Shown: positions 1 to 11,536, numbered from the stretch's first letter. The stretch is DNA of 64,000 nucleotides from Rhynchospora pubera (GCA_028095005.1 CM051460.1:289839074-289903073), one strand, 5' to 3'. A program made the numbers and translations. The notes: a model not told the origin generated them from the letters alone.

Positions 1-330
1 CAAATATATCTTGGTCAAACAACAAAAAATTTCATTGTTTCTTTTTGAGGAATGGGCTTAATGTACTAATGTTTTATAAAAAAAAGTTTAGGAAGAAGAA
101 AATGAAAAATTAAAAATAAATTTAGGCCATTCATTTAAGTCGTAATTAATTATAAATATTTATCATTCTGAATAAATGATTTAGATTTAAAAAAATGATT
201 TAGATTTAAAAAAAGGCCCACCACCTGACTGGTGGGACCTTTTGTATGTCTGCTCAAGCTATTCTATTCTACCGAAATCCAGATCTCACTTGTCTCCTCT
301 CCACTTCGTTTACTTGCTTGCGTTAGCCTT

Positions 331-658
331 CCAAAAGACTATATATATAGTCTCTATCCGGAAGCTATTTTTCGATTGTGGGACTAACTCTCCACCATAT
401 TTGAATCCGGATATAGTTTTCGATTTTCCGTCTGCTCCTCACTTGATATATTTGAATCCACTATATTAATTTCCTCTCTCTCTCTACTATATTTCATTTC
501 CGTCTAACTCTCCACTATATTAATTTCCTTTCTCTCTCTACACTATATCAAACCCTAGCAAAGAGGAAAAGAGGAAAAGCTCCGTCTCCCTCAGAAATCT
601 CTCGGAAGGCAAAGAGGAGAAGCTCCGTCTCTCTCTCCCTCAGAAATCTCCGTCTCAG
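331..658 (+). promoter_or_regulatory. Putative promoter and 5' leader of the Transposase_24 pseudogene (copy A)
   Basis: A palindromic TATA-like stretch lies at about 337-354. A pyrimidine-rich leader follows, ending in a plausible splice donor (CAG|GTGGGT) at about 658/659. A good acceptor (polypyrimidine then CCTGACAG) at about 1202 precedes the first coding ATG at 1210, so a 5'-UTR intron of about 540 bp is likely. Assignment is inferred from sequence only. Confidence 0.35.
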
Positions 659-1202
659 GTGGGTTTGCATGCTCAATTTACCTCGCAATTAGCAATTTCT
701 GAATTCCTTTTGTGGTTGTAGTTGATGATTGATGCTCCAATTAGAACTTTGGGTGTATTTTTCGAATTGATTTAGATGTTCCAATTAGATGCTCCAATTT
801 CTGAATTCCTTTTGAGGTTGTAGCTTTCAAAGGGGAATGAGTAGTCAGTCTATGGTATGAGTAGCAAGTTGTCTGCGATAAATTGCTTCTTATTTCTTTG
901 CTTATTCTTAGATGTAAGTTGTGTTGTAGTTATTTTGTACCATGATCTTTTTTGTATTTACATAAGTGAGGATCTTTTAATTAGTCTTAATTTCTTACTA
1001 TTTATATTCTGTTTGTAATGTGCTGAAGTGTTGCACTAGCAGTAACTTAGGACACTTATATATCTATTCTTGATATGGAAACATTGATATATTCTTCATA
1101 TGTTAAGTCTTGATATGGAAACCATTTAGTTGATTTGTTAAGTTATAGAAACATTGATCTATTCTTGATATGGAAACTTCAGTTTTCTTTTTAAACCTGA
1201 CA

Positions 1203-3653
1203 GATTTTAATGGCCCGTTTAAAGGAGTCAGCCAGGAAGTCGACACACGACATACCTTTCATCCGGAGATCCAGGCAGCAGAGATCAAGGACCCCCGAGC
1301 CCAGCACGAGAAGGGTACAAACACGTTCAGTAATGAGAATAATGCTAGAGAATCAAAGTAGTGAGGCAGAACTTGAGCCACACTCAAATGACCAACCCGA
1401 ACCCGAGCCCCAGCCCCGCACAGTAGAGGAACTAGAGAATGAAAATAGTGAGGCAGAGCATGAGCCAAACTCAAATGACCAACCTGAACCCGAGCCCCGC
1501 ACAACAGAGGCACTAAAGAATGAAAATAGTGAGGCAGAGCTGCCAAGGACGCCTGAGCCCGAGCCTGAGCCACACTCAAATGACCAACCTGAACCCGAGC
1601 CCTGCACAACAGAGGAACCAGAGAATGAAAATAGTGAGGCAGAGCTTCCAAGGACGCCTGAGCCACACTCAAATGACCAACTTGAACCCGAGCCCCGCAC
1701 AGCAGAGGCACCAGAGAATGAAAATAGTGAGGCAGAGCTGCCAAGGACGCCTGAGCCTGAGCCTGAGCCTGAGCCACACTCAAATGGCGAGGAAGAGGAT
1801 GAAATACTCCAAGCAATAATCAACGGGGATAATGGATAAAGGAGGGTTGGGCTTAAGCACAAACTCAGCATGAGCTATCCAGATGATAATGTAAGGGAGA
1901 ATGAGGAGATGAGGGTCAGGAAGAATGCAGCACCGACTCGGAGGATGAGATACCTCTCGACCAGCTGCTGATTGTTAGAAAAAGAAAGAGAGAGGCTGCT
2001 GGGGATGAGAAGGGGAAAAAAGTTAAGAAAGTTCGAGGTCCGAGAAAACCTAGGGATGCTGCAGCTCTCGAGAAACGACCCATGATGAAGGTAGTTGGTG
2101 ATGGGGAGTTTGAAGCCACCCCCACATGCAACAAAATACATGCAACAATCCGAATGCTTTTATTCAAGCACATAACAATCCCAGTCCGTTCATATAATCT
2201 TTTCCCAACTCAACTTAGGTCAACTGTATTGAAAGAGTTCTTGAAAATATATAGATGGGAACCAGGTCAGAGTCGCCGGCGATGCATTGATGTTTTTAGG
2301 AGTTCACTTACTCGCTTACGTGAAAAGTTGATCAAGACAGTTGGCGAAAGGCCCTCATTATGGAAAGCCCATCCTCCTGAGTGGTGTAGGAACAAGGTGT
2401 CGTTGTGAGAAATTTTATGTGATCTGTATGACACAGAGGGTTGGCAGGGGCTAAGGAAAACTAATACTTCCAACAAAGCTAAAGACGGTGGTGTAGCCCA
2501 CCAAGTGGCAGGATCCTCCAGCACACATCGAGTCCGCAAGAAAGTGGTCAGTTTTCATTCTCTACATGTTAGACAAACTTTAAAATTAGAGTATCAATAT
2601 GTGACAGATAACTGAGATTATATTGTACCTGAAAGATAACTTGATTATCTTTGAATTCATCTAAATGTTGAACCTGCAATACATAGGTTCTACTTGCTCT
2701 TTGGTGACCACAGAAAGTACAAATAGGCTTTTAATTTTTTTAATGCTACTTAGAACCTTCCTGGAAGCATTTCAATCGATAACTTATGTAATCCATTAAT
2801 TGTATAACATATATAGGAAAAAGAAAAAGGTTCATCTGACGTCTCTTTGATGGAAGTATTTGACATAATGCATAAGAGAAAAACTCCTGATGGCAGTGTC
2901 TACTGTAATGCAAAGGCTCAACAAGTGGCGGTATGTATTCCTGAATTTTTAGGGTTTAATATGTAAATGGGAACACTTTTCTGGCATGGGAAGACTTATA
3001 ATGAGGACATAGATAGGAAACTAGAAGAAGAAACACAAACCATTTCATACAGAATTTTCCATAATATTTTCTGAACAACCATAAAAATCAAAAGATTTGA
3101 GAAGATAGCACTTACATGTTGAAGCAGAGCATTTCTAAGAGTATAATTAACCAAAACATATTTAACAAAACATTACAGACAACTTGATAAAGTTTAGATT
3201 GCATATTTAATAAGGCATATGATTTAGTTGAATTTCCAAGAGCAAATAAGAGCACTAATTTTCTGCCAATATGATTTTTAGTTGAAATCTAAGGCATATG
3301 GTTAACCAAATTTAACCATAGGATTTGGCATAATTAATAAGGTCGTGTTTTCTTTTTTTGCATAGGACAAATATCTTCTGTTGAGTTCCAAACCTGAGAC
3401 CAAAAATGTGGAAGAAATGAAGATATGGAAGGAAGCCGGTGGAGAGGCCAAGGGGAGGATATATGATTTTGGTTACCGGTCAATCTCACGGAGTGTCCCC
3501 AAAGTAGCATGCATTACAAGACTACCCCCATCAAAACCACTACCACTGGTGCTTAAAAAAAAGGTCGGTATGTAACCGCAGGCGAGTTGGAGAAGGTACT
3601 GGCAGAGCGAGACAAGCAACATGCTTCAGAACTTGCTAAACGAGATGTAATAT
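1203..3653 (+). pseudogene. Transposase_24 (Ptta/En/Spm, CACTA-associated) gene, decayed, copy A
   Basis: The first exon (ATG 1210, stop 1837-1839) encodes 209 aa: a basic N-terminus, then an acidic low-complexity array of EPEPE, HSNDQ and ENENSEAE units. In another frame, about 1905-2540 encodes a basic linker and a domain with the W-x-C pattern and the HQVAGSSS motif typical of plant Transposase_24. An in-frame TGA at 2406-2408 interrupts it. Further exons with fitting splice sites follow: 2817-2930 (motif TPDGSVYCNAKAQQVA) and 3366-3575 (motif WKEAGGEAKGRIYDFG). A short coiled-coil-like tail to a TGA near 3653 lies in another frame. Frame change plus nonsense codon suggest it is dead. The family is usually carried by CACTA transposons, which fits the CACTA terminus 0.7 kb downstream. 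Family assignment rests on remembered motifs, not a search. Confidence 0.7.
1370..1800 (+). repeat. Coding minisatellite (EPEP / HSNDQPEPEP repeat), copy A
   Basis: About five degenerate units of roughly 75-110 bp encode HSNDQPEPEP, a short linker and ENENSEAEL(PRTPEPEP). Length differences between units are whole codons, such as extra GAGCCT pairs near 1755-1770. The bias makes other frames artificially open. Confidence 0.7.
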
Positions 3654-4354
3654 GAAGATGTAATATTTTGTTGTATGCATGAACTGGCTGATGTGTTGTA
3701 ATATTTTGTTGTATGATAAAACTGGGAGTTGATGTCCAGGATAAAACTGGATTGTAGGTAATTTATGTGTAAGTTTACTTGATTTATGCAAATGCAAAGT
3801 TTGTACTGTTTTGTAATGCTTATGTTTTAATGAATTCGGTTATTGGGTAATTTATAAATGCTGTAATGAATGGTATTGAAATGGATACAGAACAGAGAAC
3901 GAACAAGGATATGAATATATATTTTATTAAATGTGTCGGTGCACTGACACATCAGATTACCAAGTAATTTTACTTCGTTTATCAGCGTTCCTGTTGATAC
4001 GTGTCAACAAGCGACTCCAATTAATTTTAAGATTGGAATACCGACGCGCCTGAAAGAAATAAATTACCATCTCTGTTTGAAAATGATTTTGCGTCCCAAT
4101 TAATATACGTCCCTCAGCAGAAGTGTCGGAATACCGACGCAAATTAGATTTTGTACCTAGAATATTTTTGCGTCCCTCCACATAAATTGATAGCGTCTTT
4201 ATCTAGAATATTTCTGCGTCTCAACTAATCTGTATCAAACGAGTGACGCCTATCAAAAGTCCTCCATTCCGCTTTTTTATTTCTGCGTCCCTACTTAATT
4301 TTGGGACCCTAATACGTTGGTAGGCTGACGCAATAAAATAAAATTCTAGTAGTG
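3654..4354 (+). mobile_element. CACTA transposon right terminus with subterminal repeats, copy A
   Basis: The segment ends at 4354 in the reverse complement of CACTACTAGAATTTTATTTT, a classic CACTA terminal inverted repeat. From about 3930 to 4340 short GCGTC/GACGC motifs recur in both orientations (TTTTGCGTCCC, ATACCGACGC), as expected for subterminal transposase-binding repeats. With the upstream transposase-like gene it is probably the 3' part of one CACTA element. The matching left terminus was not found. Confidence 0.65.
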
Positions 4355-4463
4355 TTCCGAAAAATTTAAAATGATATTTTAGTTCAATTTTAGAATTTAT
4401 TTTTGTTCCGTAACTTGTAATTTTCTTATTTTAAATCATTAATCTTCATTAATTGCAATTAGC

Positions 4464-4800
4464 ACTGCTCCATTTTTGGGATTATACAAAGGTTAATAAA
4501 GTGAAATAGCCACGGTTCCCTTCCGTTGCAGAAGCCCCTGTAGCAAATTGTATAAAAACCGTCTTTAAAATAAAGACGATTTTTAAATAAAACTCGTCTT
4601 TAAATGCTCCAAATAGAGACGGTTTTAAACAAATGTCCGTCTTAACTCCAACAGATAAAGACGATTTTTAGGGTAAAAACTGCCTCTATTTTATACAACA
4701 AATGGAGCATTAAAATATACATTCAAAATTGTTACGGTTATAAAAAAAAAACCGTTGCTAAATTTTTATTTTTTTTTGCCTATTTTTTGTGGCTAGCCAA
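4464..4800. repeat. Inverted-repeat cluster, probable subterminal region of a second CACTA family, copy A
   Basis: It opens with TGCTCCATTTTTGGGATTATA and has the complementary TATACAACAAATGGAGCA near 4695-4713, making a foldback of about 250 bp. Inside are repeated ACCGTC/GACGGTTTT and CCGTTGC motifs. These match the motifs at 11230-11536, suggesting both flank the same element, later split by the LTR retrotransposon. Confidence 0.45.
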
Positions 4801-5839
4801 TATTGCTAGCCGTACCATAAGGCACCAATATACCATATATCAAAATATTCTTAGCAATCACACATATTGACATATCTATATATAAACATCACATACATAA
4901 GTAATCCAAAATCACACATAAAGATAGCAAATTAAAGTTGAAGAGTATCAATTATTTACAAAAATTAGTACGTGTTCCAAATAAAAAAAATGTTCAAGTC
5001 ATCGATACAAATTTCTAATTTATAATAATTCCTGCTTCATGCATGAAGTCCATAGATAGTTTATGTATCCAACGGAAAAACATATTCACGCGATACCACC
5101 TCCCAACCTACGACAGTTGGAGATCCCATAATTTCCTACAATTATATCTTAACAACCACCTAGAACAGAAGCATGAAGCAAAATATGATTTATTTGATCA
5201 CGGTGGTTAAGGACCTCATTGAAAATCATAAACTTATAATATGCTAAGTTAAATGTACTGGACTAACAATGCTATGGTTTCAATAGAAGAAGTTATTCGT
5301 CATCTTTTTTCATCCAATTAGTTAGGCCGGTAGACCACGCTCCAATGGGCATCAACCTTTTAAGTTTTAATCTTCATCTGTCATGGCAAGGAAACAAAAT
5401 AAATAAAGCAACAAAAAAAAAGATAAAAATACTGGTTATTACTTCTTCTCAACGACAACTTGAACAGTATGACACAAATCAAAATCATCAGTTTAATAGA
5501 AGACGAAGCTTATTTGTCACCTCTTTTTCATCTAATTAATATGAACCAGCTGTCAAATAGCATAATTGATTGGGAAATTGAAAGGAAAAATAAAAAGTGA
5601 AACCTAATAAGTTGTTTTAAAATTCTGCAGCAAATCTAATATGAGTCTAATGAAATGTACTTGTAAGCTTACATTTGATCAATCTTTTCTTGTATTTTAA
5701 GGCAAAAAAGATTAATCCCAAAGGTCAGTCATTCAATGACTCGCATATGCACTCAAGCAACCTAGAATAAAAATTGATTAGTGTTGTCAGCTTCTTATTT
5801 GAATTGTTTATATGGTGTTGTTGCAATTATTCTACAAAA
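4801..5839. other. AT-rich non-coding stretch, copy A
   Basis: No supported gene. A 64-aa frame at 5345-5539 shows no family features. This is probably internal sequence of the CACTA element into which the LTR retrotransposon inserted. Confidence 0.4.
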
Positions 5840-5844
5840 ATAAC

Positions 5845-7304
5845 TGTTGTACTAAACGTCTCTAGGTTTGTCGATTACAAAACAATACCATTTGGCATTT
5901 AACAATCTTCTTTGAGTTTTATAGGAAGAAGATACAATTTATAAGGACTTGGATAAAAGATTTAAGGAAGATCAAGATCAAGTCTTTAGAGAGCTTGTAG
6001 GCTAGTTTAGACTAGGATAGAAGGTATACTTTAGTCCTTGTTTATCCTTGAAATGGTCTAGATAGCGACAAGCTCAATAAACCAGCAAAATTCTGTTTTC
6101 TGTGACCTAGCGTCGTACAACGCTAGATAGAGTTACACAACGCTAGAACAGCTAAATTCATACTTTTGTGAATCAACGTTGCACAACGCTATATAGAGTT
6201 AGGCAACGCTGAGTCACAACGTTGTACAACGCTCAGTAGAGTTGTACAACGCTACAGTTAAAAACTTGGAAATTTTCCTGAGTACCATCGTGCAACGCCA
6301 TATAGCGTTGCACAACGCCACAAAAATCCCAAGTTAGCTGTGCTGTTTTTACATGCAAAGTCTCTGGAGACGTTAGCCAATGTCTTTCAGCGTTGGGTAA
6401 CGTTAGCGTTGTGTGACGGCATATAGAGTTGTACAACGCTCTGTTGAATCTGTCAGAGTTGTTCCTTTTGTCTCCCTTTAGCGTTGTGTAACGCCATTCA
6501 GTGGCAAGCAACGCTCTGACAATTTCCAACGGAATTGTCGGAGCTTTCCTTTGGTTTTACACTCATGCGTTGTGCGACGGCAAATCGCGTTGCACAACGC
6601 TCTGACAGACCAAAGACTATATTAAAGAGCCGTTAGAATTTACAACGGTCATATTCCAGCGTTGTATAACGCTATTCAGCGTTGTACAACGTTGTGGCCT
6701 GTTTTTGCTAGGGAACTGCTCATTTCGAGCCCTATATATATCCACCCCTTGTTCTCTCTCTTGGTGTGGCTTCACTTTGCAAAATTAGACCAGAATTGAG
6801 CCTTTGAGCATAGGGATGCTCTCCTACTTGAGCTTTTCATAGCTAGACCATCTTGAGAGATTTAGTAGCCTCAAACACCACCGCCCCGACATTGTCGCTA
6901 GGTGTAGGTTGGAATAGGTTGAGAGCTCTTCTCCTTTGAGGTCGTTGTGCCATTCGAGTTAGGCCGATCCGCCTCGAGTGTCCTTGTGACGAGGTGATTC
7001 GGTTCGAAGTTGTAATCCCGTTCTTGTTGGAATTGAACGGAGCGCGCCCTTTCGTGGTAGCGGAACTCCCGGAGACGTACGACTAAGGCTAGCTTCTTCT
7101 AGCGGGTCGGAACTCCGTAATCACATCGCGTGTTCAATTTCTCTCTCTCTTTCTCTCTTTATTATCTTGCTACTTGATTTGCTTGTGTGCTTGCTTGTAT
7201 TGGGTACCAATTGAATTGTGTTAGGGTAGTTCATACCAAATCGGTCCAAAACCTTAAATCGCTTCCGCTAAACCTTGATTAAGCCGCCTCCCTTAGGAAC
7301 AACA
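5845..7304 (+). repeat. 5' LTR of TR-GAG element, copy A (1460 bp)
   Basis: Starts TGTTGTAC, ends GGAACAACA, immediately followed by the primer-binding site. TATA-like CCTATATATATCC at about 6730 probably marks the promoter. Upstream, 6110-6700 carries about 18 copies of an imperfect palindrome related to AGCGTTGTACAACGCT. Confidence 0.9.
6108..6700. promoter_or_regulatory. Array of ~18 imperfect 16-bp palindromes in LTR U3, copy A
   Basis: Variants of AGCGTTGTACAACGCT recur, for example near 6111, 6176, 6219, 6239, 6305, 6405, 6427, 6480, 6586, 6659 and 6678. Many come as close pairs joined by a TATAGAG- or CAGTAGAG-like linker. They lie upstream of the LTR TATA box, so a binding-site array or hairpin-forming enhancer is possible (inference). 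Confidence 0.7.
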
Positions 7305-7307
7305 AAG

Positions 7308-7319
7308 TGGTATCAGAGC
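7308..7319 (+). other. Primer-binding site, tRNA-Met, copy A
   Basis: TGGTATCAGAGC, complementary to the 3' end of initiator tRNA-Met, three bases after the 5' LTR. Confidence 0.9.
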
Positions 7320-7360
7320 GGGAACCTCGATTAAGCTATTCTTAATCTCGGTTTTTTATC

Positions 7361-8734
7361 ATGGCGGCTAGAATTGTAGAAAAACCGGGTAAATTGGACC
7401 ATACTTGCACAAATTTCTCTATTTGAAAAAATGGTATGGTTAGCTACCTCAAAAGCATGGGTGTTTGGTATATTGTGGCAAATGAATCTAGATTTAAACC
7501 AAATACTAACAAGCTTACCACCGAGGCCTTGAGGGAAAATGAGGACAATGACTATGCGGTCAATGTCATCCTAAGCTCGGTACATGAATCAATTGGTAGC
7601 ACACTTGCTTGCGATTTTGATATAGCTAGGGACATATGGAGAGCCATCTTAAGTTGTTTCGAAGGAAGCCAAATGGGAGGAGTCCACACGGATTCGGAGC
7701 TCGATCCATGTACATCCGATTCGGACAACTACGAAGAACATGCATTCATTGCCAAAGAGATGGAATCCCCGATTCTTTCAAATCATTCCACTCCATCAAC
7801 ATCACCAAAGACATGCTCTCCTAAGGTATATCTTCCTCTCAATGAATCTCTTAGTAGTAGTGATAGTGAGAGTGATGATGAACCAACTTGTTCAACCAAA
7901 TGTGCTGATTGTGATAGGTTGAATTCTATTCTTGATTCTACCCATGATGCCTTGGTTAGGAAAGCCGATACCATAGAAACCTTAAAAACCAAGGTAGATG
8001 AGCTTACTTCTAAGATGGGTGAGTATGAGGCTAAAATAAAGGAGCTTGAAAAACAACTTGAAAAATCGGTTTTAGCCCAAGCTCCTAAAACGAATTTGAA
8101 AAACCTTTTCAAATGTCAAAAGCCTCATGATAAGTCCGGTCTTGGTTACCAAAAGTCTTATCAAACCAAGAAAAAGAACTTGTCATACAATAATGGAAAA
8201 CAAGTTGCACAAACCACACAATTTCAAAAACCTAGGAATTCTCGTGGTCATGCACATATGTACCAAAGGAAACCTAGAAACACTAGAGTGCAAAACGAAA
8301 AAAATTTGCAAAATCAAGAAAAGAAGGTTTTTGTTCCAAAGGCGTCCAATAAAATTTATTTTAGAGGACCCGATGGATGGTTTTATGAATTTAAAGAGCA
8401 ACACTCTTCTCAAAACCACAAAGCTCAATCCAATGAGCATAAAAAGAATGTTTCCCAACATTTCCAAAAGGATCGCAAAAAGGATTTTAATGCCTCATCC
8501 AATGATCCTAAGAAGAAGGCCGAATACCTTAGAGCCCACTACTATTCCCATTTTGTCAAAGGTTCTACCATACCTAAGCCAACCAATGCCTTTTGTAACT
8601 ATTGTTGCCAAAATGGACATATCTCGTTGGAATGCAAACTTAGAAAACCGAATGGTGAGTCCAAAGTTAAATGGGTTCCAAAAGCTTGTACCTCTAGTGG
8701 TACAACTAGTGGTATGGTAACCAATGTGGCCTAA
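7361..8734 (+). pseudogene. gag: Copia-type Gag of the TR-GAG element, with early stop, copy A
   Basis: The natural start is probably ATG 7361 (MAARIVEKPGKLD...), but an in-frame TGA at 7424-7426 interrupts after 21 codons. The same frame continues open from ATG 7436 for 432 codons. The first ~80 residues resemble the start of plant Copia Gag (Y-L-x-S-x-G-V-W, then ARDIWRAILSCFEG). The sequence then jumps to a Ser/Asp-rich segment, so most of the usual UBN2 core appears deleted. A coiled coil follows (about residues 155-210), then a basic Gln/Asn/Lys-rich region and a zinc knuckle CNYCCQNGHISLEC (about 388-401). No catalytic domain follows. Copy B has the same stop and one Asn-to-Lys difference (residue 36 from ATG 7436). 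A shortened Gag from 7436 remains possible. Confidence 0.8.
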
Positions 8735-9035
8735 ATACCAAGTTTACCCCCGGTCTTATAAGCCAAATTTTTAGGGGGAGCCTCTTTATTTCTATATTAT
8801 TTTTGTTTGAGAGGTTAAATTTGGTCACACTACTTTGTGTAGTGCTCTAAATTGGTTCTCCAATTCCTTTTCTCCAAAATTAAGGGGGAGCCATAAATTT
8901 AGGGGGAGCTTGCTACAATTTTCACTTTTTGTCGATTTACAAAAAAGGGGGAGAATTGTAGTAAAGCTTGTGAAATGCCAAAATTTAATCGCTTTACTAA
9001 TGGTATTGTTTTGCAAATCGTCAAAAGGGGGAGAT
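8735..9035 (+). other. 3' untranslated part of TR-GAG with polypurine tract, copy A
   Basis: Non-coding, with repeated AGGGGGAG-type purine blocks near 8773, 8883, 8899 and 8945. The last (AAAAGGGGGAGA, about 9023-9034) abuts the 3' LTR and is the likely plus-strand primer. No pol remnant seen. Confidence 0.75.
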
Positions 9036-10462
9036 TGTTATACTAAACGTCTCTAGGTTTGTCGATTACAAAACAATACCATTTGGCATTTAACAATCTT
9101 CTTTGAGTTTTATAGGAAGAAGATACAATTTATAAGGACTTGGATAAAAGCTTTAAGGAAGATCAAGATCAAGTCTTTAGAGAGCTTGTAGGCTAGTTTA
9201 GACTAGGATAGAAGGTATACTTTAGTCCTTGTTTATCCTTGAAATGGTCTAGATAGCGAAAAGCTCAATAAACCAGCAAAATCCTGTTTTCTGTGACCTA
9301 GCGTCGTACAACGCTAGATAGAGTTACACAACGCTAGAACAGCTAAATTCACACTTTTGTGAATCAACGTTGCACAACGCTATATAGAGTTAGGCAACGC
9401 TGAGTCACAACGTTGTACAATGCTCAGTAGAGTTGTACAACGCTACAGTTAAAAACTTGGAAATTTTCCTGAGTACCATCGTGCAACGCCATATAGCGTT
9501 GCACAACGCCACAAAAATCCCAAGTTAGCTGTGCTGTTTTTACATGCAAAGTCTCTGGAGACGTTAGCCAACGTCTTTCAGCGTTGGGTAACGTTAGCGT
9601 TGTGTGACGGCATATAGAGTTGTACAACGCTCTGTTGAATCTGTCAGAGTTGTTCCTTTTGTCTCCCTTTAGCGTTGTGTAACGCCATTCAGTGGCAAGC
9701 AACGCTCTGACAATTTCCAACGGAATTGTCGGAGCTTTCCTTTGGTTTTACACTCATGCGTTGTGCGACGGCAAATAGCGTTGCACAACGCTCTGACAGA
9801 CCAAAGGCTATATTAAAGAGCCGTTAGAATTTACAACGGTCATATTCCAGCGTTGTATAACGCTATTCAGCGTTGTACAACGCTGTGGCCTGTTTTTTCT
9901 AGGGAACTGCTCATTTCGAGCCCTATATATATCCACCCCTTGTTCTCTCTCTTGGTGTGGCTTCACTTTGCAAAATTAGACCAGAATTGAGCTTTTCATA
10001 GCTAGACCATCTTGAGAGATTTAGTAGCCTCAAACACCACCGCCCGACATTGTCGCTAGGTGTAGGTTGGAATAGGTTGAGAGCTCTTCTCCTTTGAGGT
10101 CGTTGTGCCATTCGAGTTAGGCCGATCCGCCTCGAGTGTCCTTGTGACGAGGTGATTCGGTTCGAAGTTGTAATCCCGTTCTTGTTGGAATTGAACGGAG
10201 CGCGCCCTTTCGTGGTAGCGGAACTCCCGGAGACGTACGACTAAGGCTAGCTTCTTCTAGCGGGTCGGAACTCCGTAATCACATCGCGTGTTCAATTTCT
10301 CTCTCTCTTTCTCTCTTTATTATCTTGCTACTTGATTTGCTTGTGTGCTTGCTTGTATTGGGTACCAATTGAATTGTGTTAGGGTAGTTCATACCAAACC
10401 GGTCCAAAACCTTAAATCGCTTCCGCTAAACCTTGATTAAGCCGCCTCCCTTAGGAACAACA
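9036..10462 (+). repeat. 3' LTR of TR-GAG element, copy A (1427 bp, 33-bp deletion)
   Basis: Starts TGTTATAC and ends GGAACAACA. Compared with the 5' LTR and with the copy B 3' LTR it lacks 33 bp near 9993, between two short GAGCTTTT repeats, consistent with slippage or short-repeat recombination after the duplication. Confidence 0.9.
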
Positions 10463-10467
10463 ATAAC

Positions 10468-11536
10468 AATAACACATCTAAACGTATTCAAAAAATTGAA
10501 AAGTGAGCCATCTTGCTCTATTTATGTAAAGTTTCTAAAATGGATGGGAAAATATAACATGTTGAACTGCACCAGCTCGTAAATCCAAAGCTCGAAAGTT
10601 CGAAGTATCAAAACCTCGACTAAGCCCACTTACCACCACATATGTGAGATTCCTAAACAAATTCAGCTAATTTAAAAAAGTACAGAGCCTTGCAAAATTT
10701 TACTGAGAATGTATAAAAATCCTGTTAATATTCCATGACGAATAGGCATGTATAGCTCACCAATTCAGTCAATAACAGCACAAATTAAAAAGGAAAAGAG
10801 AGAGAGGATAGGAAATCAAACCAAGAAGGCTCCAAAAAAAAGGAAAAGAGAGAGGACTGCTGCTAGTCGCAGTCGTGGTGCTTCGAGGGGCTGTCGTCTT
10901 CGGTGATGCTATCGGATCAAGAAGAGAGTGAGTCGAGAAGGGAGGGATTGAGGGAGTCGAGAAGAGGTGGCTGTCGAGAGCGACGGAGCGAGTGGCTATC
11001 GGATCGAGATCGAGAGGAAGGTTTGAGAGAGGCGATCGAGATGAGGGGTTTGAGTCGAGGTGCTTCGAGACGAGGGTTTGAGAGACTGTCGAGAGCGGCG
11101 CTGTCGAGGGGAAGGAAGATTTGAGATGTTTGAGAGAAGGGATCAAAATGAGGGTTTTAGAGAGAAGGAAGATTTGAGATGGGATTCGGACTTAGCAGAA
11201 AATGGAATAAGGAGGGTCTGTTTTGTGCCATAAAAGAAATTCAAACTAACGACGAGTTTTAGGTAATAACCATTGTTATTTAAATAAAGACTGTTTTATC
11301 ATAAAAACCGTCAGAAATTGAAAAAAAATAGCAACGGTTCTTAAAAAAATCCGTCAATATTTGATATAAATATATATAAATATTTTTGGGTCGAGAAATG
11401 TGCCACGGTTTTAATGTAAAATCCGTTGCTATTTTTCTCTCAATTTTTTTTCTCTCTCCTATTATATGGTTCCGAACGGTTATTTATAAAAACCGTGGCT
11501 AAATCTCCGTTGCAAAAGCCTCGTTTTCTGGTAGTG
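10468..11536 (+). mobile_element. Right terminus of a second CACTA element, copy A
   Basis: Ends at 11536 in CTGGTAGTG, the reverse complement of CACTACCAG. Subterminal motifs ACCGT, CCGTTGC and AACGGTT recur in both orientations from about 11230. Upstream, 10850-11180 is a GA-rich block (GTCGAGA, GATCGAGA units) open in both strands but without domain features, as in many CACTA untranslated regions. The TR-GAG element sits inside this element, whose left part is probably the 4464-4800 cluster. Confidence 0.55.

Larger units (their letters stand above)
5840..10467 (+). mobile_element. Complete gag-only LTR retrotransposon (TR-GAG type), copy A
   Basis: Structure: ATAAC target duplication (5840-5844); 5' LTR 5845-7304 (TG...CA); tRNA-Met primer site TGGTATCAGAGC at 7308-7319; a single gag-like frame; purine tract AAAAGGGGGAGA just before the 3' LTR; 3' LTR 9036-10462; ATAAC again (10463-10467). 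The internal region is only about 1.7 kb and encodes Gag with a CCHC knuckle but no protease, integrase, RT or RNase H. This is the definition of a non-autonomous TR-GAG element needing a Copia-like partner. The two LTRs differ at roughly a dozen sites plus the 33-bp deletion, so the insertion is young but clearly older than the duplication. Confidence 0.9.

Noticed and set aside
1259..1871. Long minus-strand frames (172 and 185 aa) and a 99-aa plus frame over the EP-rich repeat
   Set aside because: They follow from the in-frame repeat composition of the plus-strand exon and show only simple Ser/Gly or Leu/Ala patterns.
6233..6529. 98-aa minus frame in the LTR, also at 9424-9720, 39588-39884 and 42778-43074
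   Set aside because: It lies in the palindrome-rich LTR, has no domain features, and recurs only because the LTR recurs.
6108..6700. CRISPR-like regular palindromic repeats
   Set aside because: Spacers are not unique or of equal length, the host is a plant, and the array lies inside an LTR.
8127..8720. 197-aa frame overlapping gag
   Set aside because: Out-of-frame shadow of the Lys/Asn-rich Gag region; the zinc knuckle and coiled coil are in the other frame.
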